Assembly: GCA_030592605.1 (NCBI GenBank)
Contig: JAUVIT010000058.1
Location: 1 to 8,048, forward strand
Length of the DNA stretch: 8,048 bases
From: Bacteroidota bacterium
GTDB taxonomy: Bacteria; Bacteroidota; Bacteroidia; Bacteroidales; GCA-2748055
Reading direction: 5' to 3'
Shown: piece after piece, positions 1 to 4,942 of the stretch
How the letters are laid out: every line of letters begins with the position of its first letter
Position numbering within the stretch: the stretch's first letter is position 1
Made by a program: the position numbers and the translations under genes
The notes under the pieces: generated by a model
Seen by the model: the letters and a program-made list of their open reading frames with translations, nothing else
Told to the model about the DNA's origin: nothing
Database searches by the model: none

Positions 1-75
1 CAATCCGGCTGCTACCAGTGTAACCACAAAAAGGGTGGCCACCATACTCAGAAAAGTGGATTCCTTTTTAGCCAT
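1..75 (-). CDS. rnfG: RnfG, electron transport complex subunit G (5' fragment)
   Basis: Only the first 25 codons are in the window; the gene runs off at base 1. The peptide starts MAKKESTFLSMVATLFVVTL and continues VAAGL: a short charged start followed by a hydrophobic membrane anchor, as at the N terminus of RnfG. In the family, RnfG is an FMN-binding subunit anchored by one N-terminal helix, with a covalently flavinylated domain outside the cytoplasmic membrane; that domain is not visible here. The start is well supported by a strong Shine-Dalgarno sequence (81-88) with a 5-nt spacer. The coding region overlaps the end of rnfD by 8 bp (68-75), which suggests coupled translation. Identification rests on the N-terminal sequence and on position directly after rnfD. 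Confidence 0.87.
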   Translation of the reverse strand, partial: MAKKESTFLSMVATLFVVTLVAAGL

Positions 76-1060
76 GTTTTACCTCCTTTCCAAAACGTTT
101 CGGTTTCACAAATTTATTGATCAGTGGAGTGAAACCGTTGAAGATCAAAATGGCAAACTGTACCCCTTCGGGATAGGCCCCAAAGACACGGATCAGGACT
201 GTTACAATCCCGATCCCCACCCCATAGATAATCATGCCCTTTGAAGTCATGGGCGAAGTGACATAATCGGTGGCCATGTAAATGGCTCCCAGCATGAGTC
301 CCCCGGTAAGTAAATGGAACAGCGGATCGGCAAAGCGATCGGGATTGGCCAGCCATAGAATGCCGGTAAATATTGCAACAGTGGCCAGGATGGTGAGCGG
401 AATGTGCCAGGAAATAATCTTTCGGTACATCATATAGAACATCCCGAGCAGCAGGGCCAGCGCACTTACCTCTCCTGCCGAACCCATTGATTTGCCTACC
501 AACAAGTGGAGGAAGGAAGGAACTTCAGGCATAATTTCTCCAACAGTACGGTTGGCCAGCCCTTCTTTCATAAGCCCCAGAGGAGTGGCACCGGTCACTG
601 CGTCGGTATAATGCATCCATTGTCCGGGTTCGGGCCAGGCTGTCATGGCTACAGGGAAGGAGATAAAGAGGAACACACGTCCCACCAGGGCAGGATTGAA
701 GATATTGTTCCCCAGGCCTCCAAAGGTCATTTTTCCGATCCCCACTGCAGCAAGTGCTCCAATCATTACGATCCAGAAGGGGATATTGGCCGGAAGGCAG
801 AAAGCCAGTAAGAGACCTGTAAGCAATGCTGATCCATCCAGATGGGTGGGCTTCACCTTCATCATATAGCGTTGGATCAGGTATTCGAAGAGGATGCAGG
901 AAGCTACTGAAACGGAGCTTACAATAATCATCCCGATTCCGAAAAAATAGACCGATACAGCCAGGGCCGGAAGCAGTGAAATAATCACCCCATACATCAG
1001 TTTTGGGACCGACTCGTCCGTATAGGCATGTGGTGATGGTGATACAATGAATTTATTCAT
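68..1060 (-). CDS. rnfD: RnfD, flavinylated membrane subunit of the Rnf complex
   Basis: RnfD (330 aa) is the integral membrane subunit of the Rnf ferredoxin:NAD oxidoreductase and carries a covalently bound FMN; it belongs to the NqrB/RnfD family. The protein is hydrophobic almost throughout, with about nine to ten predicted helices starting near residue 21. Family signatures seen are LDGSALLTGLLLAFCLP (74-90), GGLGNNIFNPALVGR (114-128), MATDYVTSP (262-270) and GAYPEGVQFAIL (294-305). The flavinylation site is the TGAT motif at 156-159, where Thr159 should receive FMN from an ApbE-type transferase; no apbE is in the window. Length is close to the family norm. The gene starts 15 bp after rnfC and overlaps rnfG by 8 bp, so it lies inside the operon. 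No truncation or odd residue was noticed. Confidence 0.96.
   Translation of the reverse strand: MNKFIVSPSPHAYTDESVPKLMYGVIISLLPALAVSVYFFGIGMIIVSSVSVASCILFEYLIQRYMMKVKPTHLDGSALLTGLLLAFCLPANIPFWIVMIGALAAVGIGKMTFGGLGNNIFNPALVGRVFLFISFPVAMTAWPEPGQWMHYTDAVTGATPLGLMKEGLANRTVGEIMPEVPSFLHLLVGKSMGSAGEVSALALLLGMFYMMYRKIISWHIPLTILATVAIFTGILWLANPDRFADPLFHLLTGGLMLGAIYMATDYVTSPMTSKGMIIYGVGIGIVTVLIRVFGAYPEGVQFAILIFNGFTPLINKFVKPKRFGKEVKHG
81..88 (-). promoter_or_regulatory. Strong Shine-Dalgarno sequence for rnfG
   Basis: Read on the minus strand, AAGGAGGT lies 5 nt before the rnfG ATG, inside the last codons of rnfD (Lys-Glu-Val). It is a perfect 8-nt complement to the usual 16S rRNA 3' end. The other starts in this window (rseC-like, recG, the lipoprotein, the methyltransferase) show no such motif, so this site stands out and fixes the rnfG start. 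Confidence 0.7.
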
Positions 1061-1075
1061 CTCTGATTATCTTTC

Positions 1076-2410
1076 TTAAACAGCTTTTCTTGCTCTCATG
1101 ATTTTACCAACTTCTGCTTTTCCCAGCCTGATATAGTCCAGCAGGGGACGTGAACAGGGACAGGTATAACTGCAACTTCCGCATTCGATGCAGTCCATCA
1201 CCTTCTCCGGCTCCATCCGTTCAAACAGGCTCTTTTCGCTTAGTGTCATAAGCAGGTAGGGTTCCAGCCCCATGGGACAAACAGTTACGCATTTTGTGCA
1301 ACGGATACAGGGCTTGACCTCTTTGCGCCGGGCCTCATTTTCATCTACCAGGAGAATTCCTGAGCTTCCCTTTACAACGGGAACATCAAGTGTAGACAAT
1401 GCTTTCCCCATCATCGGTCCGCCATTGATCACCTTGGCTGTCTGTTCGGGCAATCCCCCCGTCTTTTCAATAAGTGAGGAGACAGGTGTACCGACCCTGA
1501 CTAAAAAGTTGGAGGGTTTCTCCAGGCCCTTGCCTGTAACCGTGACCACCCTGTCGATCAGAGGACGGTTTTTCATGACTGCTTCATAGACCGCATGCGC
1601 GGTCCCCACGTTGAATACCACCACACCCACATCGATGGGCAGTCCGCCCGAAGGAACCTCTCGTTTCAGAATTGCCTTTACCAGCTGCTTCTCTCCCCCC
1701 TGGGGATATTTCACTTTCAATCCCTGAACGGACACATTGCTCCCTTTGGTGATATCCTTCATCCTCTCAATGGCATCCGGCTTGTTATTTTCAATCCCGA
1801 CAATGGCTTTTTCAACACCCAGTCCTTTCATCAGGAGCTGAATTCCTGAGAATAACTCTTCGGTACGTTCCATCATCAGGGCGTGATCGGCCGTCAAATA
1901 GGGCTCGCACTCCACCCCGTTGATTATCAGACATTCTGCAGTCTTCCCCTGGGGCACCATCAGTTTTACATGGCTGGGAAATGTGGCCCCACCCAGTCCC
2001 ACGATTCCCGCTTCCAGGATTTTTTTCCGTATATCTTCTGCAGGAAGTACTGAATTTCGCACCAGGTCGTCCGACCGGTCGATGGTCTCTATCCACTGGT
2101 CTCCTTCCACCTGGATCTGCACAGCCATTTTGCGGTATCCCGAGCTGTCCATGAATTGATCCACTTTAAGGACTTTCCCCGAAACCGAGGAGTGTATATT
2201 GGTGGAAACAAATCCCGAGCTTTCGGCAATAAGCTGACCCACTTTCACCTGATCGCCACGATTCACAAGCACTTTAGCGGGGGCTCCCAGATGTTGGGAA
2301 ACAGGAATTACTGCAACTTCGGGGGGCGGGAGTTCTATGATCTTACTGCCCGCCGATAGTTTATGTTCGGGGGGATGTACACCACCTCTTGAAAATGTTT
2401 TAAGACTCAT
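1076..2410 (-). CDS. rnfC: RnfC, NADH-binding and iron-sulfur subunit of the Rnf complex
   Basis: RnfC (444 aa) is the peripheral cytoplasmic subunit that handles NAD(H); it is related to the NADH-dehydrogenase 51-kDa subunit and NqrA. The N terminus (about 1-110) has the RnfC barrel-sandwich region, with FSRGGVHPPEHK (6-17) and GDQVKVGQLIAE (52-63). The NADH/FMN-type core follows, with IVGLGGATFPSHVKL (136-150), INGVECEPYLTADHALM (163-179) and YPQGGEKQLV (235-244). The C terminus has two [4Fe-4S] motifs, Cys368/371/374/378 and Cys407/410/413/417. An extra cysteine, Cys419, follows directly in 'CPCSRP'. Length fits the short RnfC type of anaerobes; it lacks the long alanine-rich tail of enterobacterial RsxC. 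The gene lies 23 bp after rnfB and 15 bp before rnfD in the same operon. Confidence 0.96.
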   Translation of the reverse strand: MSLKTFSRGGVHPPEHKLSAGSKIIELPPPEVAVIPVSQHLGAPAKVLVNRGDQVKVGQLIAESSGFVSTNIHSSVSGKVLKVDQFMDSSGYRKMAVQIQVEGDQWIETIDRSDDLVRNSVLPAEDIRKKILEAGIVGLGGATFPSHVKLMVPQGKTAECLIINGVECEPYLTADHALMMERTEELFSGIQLLMKGLGVEKAIVGIENNKPDAIERMKDITKGSNVSVQGLKVKYPQGGEKQLVKAILKREVPSGGLPIDVGVVVFNVGTAHAVYEAVMKNRPLIDRVVTVTGKGLEKPSNFLVRVGTPVSSLIEKTGGLPEQTAKVINGGPMMGKALSTLDVPVVKGSSGILLVDENEARRKEVKPCIRCTKCVTVCPMGLEPYLLMTLSEKSLFERMEPEKVMDCIECGSCSYTCPCSRPLLDYIRLGKAEVGKIMRARKAV

Positions 2411-2433
2411 GAAATCGCCTGTTTATATAAGCT

Positions 2434-3300
2434 CTAATTGGTTTCAGTTTCACTGGCCTCCACGGGCTCTTTTTTCCTGGGAGGAGGGAAATTCAGTTCA
2501 AGAATAGCACTGGTCGGGCACTCAAGCACACATTTGCGACATAAGACACATTTTTCGGAATCGATAAATGCCTTGTTATTCTCCATGGTAATGGCGTCAT
2601 ACTTACAAACCTTAAAGCATTTGGAGCAACCGATGCAAGCCACACTGCAGTTTTTCTTTGCCACGGCACCTTTCTCTTCGTTGATGCAGCTCACAAAAAT
2701 CTTCCTGTCCTTTTTATTCTTTTTCCGAAGCTCGATAATGTCCCTGGGACAGGCCTCCACACAGGCTCCGCATGCGGTACATTTATCGTCTATTACTACA
2801 GGCAGGTCCGTATCAGGATCCATATGGATGGCATCGAAATCGCATACTACCACACAATCGGCCAAACCCAGGCAGCCAAAGGGACATCCCCCCTCGCCTG
2901 AGTAAAGGCTGTGGGCTATGGCGCAGGTGGGGGCACCATCATACTGAGTAACCCTGGGCCGGAATTCAGGGGTGCCGTTACATCTGACAACTGCTACTGT
3001 TGGTGCCTGTTCTATCGCTTCTCTTCCCAGGATGCCAGCTACATTTGACATGGTTTCGTTTCCGCCCACCGGACAAAAAAGATCATCCCATGACTCGGAT
3101 TTTACAAGCGTTTCTGCAAAATTTCGACAGCCAGGAAATCCGCATCCGCCGCAATTTGCTGCAGGTAGCGCTTCTTCGACCTCGTCGATACGCGGATCTT
3201 CATATACTTTGAATTTTTGGGCGACAAAGTAGAGTATGATGGCTGCAGTGGCCCCAATAGCTACCAGTGTGATAATGGTATAAATAATAATCTGGCTCAT
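2434..3300 (-). CDS. rnfB: RnfB, polyferredoxin electron-entry subunit of the Rnf complex
   Basis: RnfB (288 aa) takes electrons from reduced ferredoxin (or returns them) and passes them into the membrane complex. An N-terminal membrane helix spans about residues 4-27. The RnfB-specific cluster domain follows, with ANCGGCGFPGCRNFAE (48-63) and ligands Cys50/53/58/76. Next are cysteines 139/143/149/153, the ferredoxin motif Cys174/177/180/184, a second pair with Cys222/225/228/232 and Cys251/254/257/261. I therefore expect five [4Fe-4S] clusters, with spare cysteines at 107, 126, 205 and 218. A proline- and acid-rich tail (271-288) ends the protein. This long multi-cluster form is typical of anaerobes, whereas the proteobacterial RsxB is shorter. 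The start codon overlaps the stop of the rseC-like gene as ATGA, implying coupled translation. rnfC begins 23 bp downstream. Confidence 0.96.
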   Translation of the reverse strand: MSQIIIYTIITLVAIGATAAIILYFVAQKFKVYEDPRIDEVEEALPAANCGGCGFPGCRNFAETLVKSESWDDLFCPVGGNETMSNVAGILGREAIEQAPTVAVVRCNGTPEFRPRVTQYDGAPTCAIAHSLYSGEGGCPFGCLGLADCVVVCDFDAIHMDPDTDLPVVIDDKCTACGACVEACPRDIIELRKKNKKDRKIFVSCINEEKGAVAKKNCSVACIGCSKCFKVCKYDAITMENNKAFIDSEKCVLCRKCVLECPTSAILELNFPPPRKKEPVEASETETN

Positions 3301-3713
3301 TGCACAGTGAAAGTTTTCTTTATGCTAAATGTAAAAGACTTTGCAATACGATTGCGAAACAAATATAGCACCAGGTAATAAGGAATGATAGATAGCAGGG
3401 CGACCCCTCCGGCTCTCAGCTCCCCGGCACCAGCGGCAAGCATACCAATAAGTACGGACATCAATACGAGGAAGGGATAAACATATCCCAGAGCAACTGC
3501 CCTGAATCCCAGGTGTTTTGCTATCTGAACATAAACAGGATCTCCCTGTTGGTATGTGGCCCCCTGAAGGGGAACATCCAGGAACTTTTCTTCCTGATCA
3601 GCAGCACTGCATGCCCCCTTGGCATGACAGGACATACATGCCGACACATTGTCGATTTTCACATGTGCCACATCTCCATCAATATGATCGATGATACCCT
3701 CGTGCTCAATCAT
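3297..3713 (-). CDS. rseC: RseC/MucC-family membrane protein heading the rnf operon
   Basis: This is a small membrane protein of the RseC/MucC (SoxR-reducing system) family. In E. coli, RseC acts with the Rsx (Rnf) complex to reduce SoxR. Counted from the ATG at 3713 it is 138 aa. An N-terminal soluble part ends in a cysteine motif, SACMSCHAKGACSAAD, with three cysteines at 26, 29 and 35. Two membrane helices follow (about 70-93 and 101-119), then a basic tail. The frame could also start two codons earlier at a GTG (3719), giving 140 aa; I prefer the ATG because the family usually begins close to this Glu-Gly sequence, but neither start has a Shine-Dalgarno. Its stop overlaps the rnfB start by 4 bp. 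Being first in the rnf operon suggests a role in assembly or redox maintenance of the complex, which is inference. Confidence 0.88.
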   Translation of the reverse strand: MIEHEGIIDHIDGDVAHVKIDNVSACMSCHAKGACSAADQEEKFLDVPLQGATYQQGDPVYVQIAKHLGFRAVALGYVYPFLVLMSVLIGMLAAGAGELRAGGVALLSIIPYYLVLYLFRNRIAKSFTFSIKKTFTVQ

Positions 3714-3718
3714 GAGCA

Positions 3719-3726
3719 CAAAAATA
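3719..3726 (-). promoter_or_regulatory. Possible -7 promoter element for the rnf operon
   Basis: On the minus strand TATTTTTG matches the Bacteroidota -7 consensus TAnnTTTG exactly. It lies only 5 nt before the ATG of the rseC-like gene, so a transcript from it would be almost leaderless. No TTTG/TTG -33 element is seen 19-21 bp upstream. The tract is T-rich, so a chance match is quite possible. Confidence 0.25.
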
Positions 3727-3776
3727 TCGATGTTGGATGATTCTCACCTGTTGCATGTCATATTAATCTTTTTTCT

Positions 3777-3805
3777 CAGCTATTTATAAGTGATATAAAT
3801 AGCTG
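3777..3805. repeat. Perfect 12-bp inverted repeat in the rnf/lipoprotein divergent region
   Basis: CAGCTATTTATA (3777-3788), a 5-nt spacer AGTGA, and TATAAATAGCTG (3794-3805) form a perfect dyad. On the plus-strand RNA the pairing could extend by one wobble pair and one C-G pair (3775-3807). It lies 64 bp upstream of the rseC-like ATG and 72 bp upstream of the lipoprotein ATG. A terminator is unlikely: both flanking genes point away from it, the minus-strand exit is A-rich rather than U-rich, and the stem is largely A/T. It is either an operator for a dimeric regulator or a hairpin in a leader RNA; the sequence does not decide between these. Confidence 0.75.
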
Positions 3806-3828
3806 GGCCACTTTTTGGATTATTCTTG

Positions 3829-3836
3829 TTACTTTG
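3829..3836 (+). promoter_or_regulatory. Possible -7 promoter element for the lipoprotein gene
   Basis: TTACTTTG matches five of the six fixed positions of the Bacteroidota -7 consensus TAnnTTTG. It would give a leader of about 35-40 nt before the ATG at 3878. A TTTG at 3814-3817 is the only -33-like motif, and it is about 8 bp too close, so support is weak. Confidence 0.25.
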
Positions 3837-3877
3837 GCGCAGTTTTTGACGTTTAAGTCAGCTGAATTTTGTGAAAC

Positions 3878-4936
3878 ATGAGTAATATAAGAATAGCTCT
3901 GAAAGCCGTATATGTGATTCCATTCATACTGCTTTCGGCTTGCAGTGAAAAAGAGAATGTGGCGCCTACCGTTAGTCTCGTTACTCCAGTTGATGGAGAG
4001 ATCATTATTCAGGGGGTGGTGATTCCTGTTAAAGCTATGGCCGATGATGAGGATGGGTCCATCACCGAGCTACTTATATATGTGGAGGGTGATGAAGTGG
4101 CAAGTGCTGAAGCATCTACCTTAGTATATAATTGGAACACAGCTGATCTCGAAGTGGGTGAATATGTTTTAAGTGCACTGGCCAGAGATGATGAAGATAA
4201 AAGTGATGCGGTGAATATCAGGGTGACGCTGGATACACCCGGAGGCTTTAATCCCGATCTCAGCTATGGAACGCTTAGCGATATTGACGGGAATAGTTAC
4301 GGGACCATTGAGATCGGCACTCAGGTCTGGATGGCAGAGAATCTGAAGGTGACTAACTATCCGGATGGAAGCCCCATTACGCAGATAAGCGGTGAAACTG
4401 AATGGAATGCCATGACCCCTGATATTCAGGCCTACTGCTGGTATAACAACCTGACTGAGTACAGTGATACCAGTGGAGCATTATATACCTGGGCAGCAGC
4501 AATGAATGGAGCCCTGAGTAGTGATACAATTCCCAGTGGCGTTCAGGGTGTGTGTCCCGATGGATGGCATATTCCTTCCGATGCCGAATGGAAAGTGCTG
4601 GAGATGTTCCTGGGAATGAGTCAGGTCGATGCGGACAATTACGACTGGCGCGGAAGCGATGAAGGTGGTCAGCTAAAGGAGACCGGTTTTTCAAATTGGG
4701 CAAAACCTAATACAGGAGGCTCCAATTCAAGCGGATTTACAGCAGTTCCCGGAGGTTTTCGTAGTGCCAAGGGTGTTTTCTACAGTATTGATCTATATGC
4801 AGCTTTCTGGACCTCCGGCGAAGAGGCGGGGACAGATAAGGCCTGGTACAGGACGCTTTATTTTGACAGGGAACAGGTGTACCGGCAGTACAACGATATG
4901 CGACTGGGTTTATCGGTTCGCTGCATCGAGAACTAA
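3878..4936 (+). CDS. Lipoprotein with Ig-like and FISUMP (Fib_succ_major) domains
   Basis: This is a 352-aa exported lipoprotein of unknown function. A signal peptide with basic N region and hydrophobic core ends in the lipobox LSAC, predicting lipidation at Cys22. The next residues are Ser-Glu-Lys-Glu, acidic just after the cysteine, as in the Bacteroidota signal that sends lipoproteins to the cell surface. Residues about 29-118 resemble a bacterial Ig-like domain (APTVSLVTPVDG start, acidic DDEDGS turn, GEYVLSALARDDEDK). Residues about 133-352 match the Fibrobacter succinogenes major paralogous domain: DIDGNSYGTIEIGTQVWMAENL, YCWYNN, GVCPDGWHIPSDAEWK, GFTAVPGGFR, FWTSGE and a final SVRC. 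The domain is common in Bacteroidota and Fibrobacteres surface proteins; its ligand is not known to me. The gene is divergent from the rnf operon and stands alone, ending 6 bp from the recG stop. Confidence 0.88.
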   Translation: MSNIRIALKAVYVIPFILLSACSEKENVAPTVSLVTPVDGEIIIQGVVIPVKAMADDEDGSITELLIYVEGDEVASAEASTLVYNWNTADLEVGEYVLSALARDDEDKSDAVNIRVTLDTPGGFNPDLSYGTLSDIDGNSYGTIEIGTQVWMAENLKVTNYPDGSPITQISGETEWNAMTPDIQAYCWYNNLTEYSDTSGALYTWAAAMNGALSSDTIPSGVQGVCPDGWHIPSDAEWKVLEMFLGMSQVDADNYDWRGSDEGGQLKETGFSNWAKPNTGGSNSSGFTAVPGGFRSAKGVFYSIDLYAAFWTSGEEAGTDKAWYRTLYFDREQVYRQYNDMRLGLSVRCIEN

Positions 4937-4942
4937 TTTACG

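Noticed and set aside
1272..1849. Two plus-strand open frames opposite rnfC
   Set aside because: Both are antisense to conserved rnfC sequence and have no recognisable motif or ribosome-binding signal.
2438..2905. Open frame of 155 codons on the plus strand opposite rnfB
   Set aside because: It lies wholly antisense to a gene with unmistakable ferredoxin motifs, and its peptide shows no recognisable domain; it is a by-product of the rnfB codons.
3660..3667. CACATGTG palindrome within the rseC-like gene
   Set aside because: An isolated 8-bp palindrome inside coding sequence, with no partner site or positional logic.
3777..3808. Inverted repeat at 3777-3805 read as a transcription terminator
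   Set aside because: No gene ends into it from either side, the minus-strand exit is A-rich, and the stem is mainly A/T.
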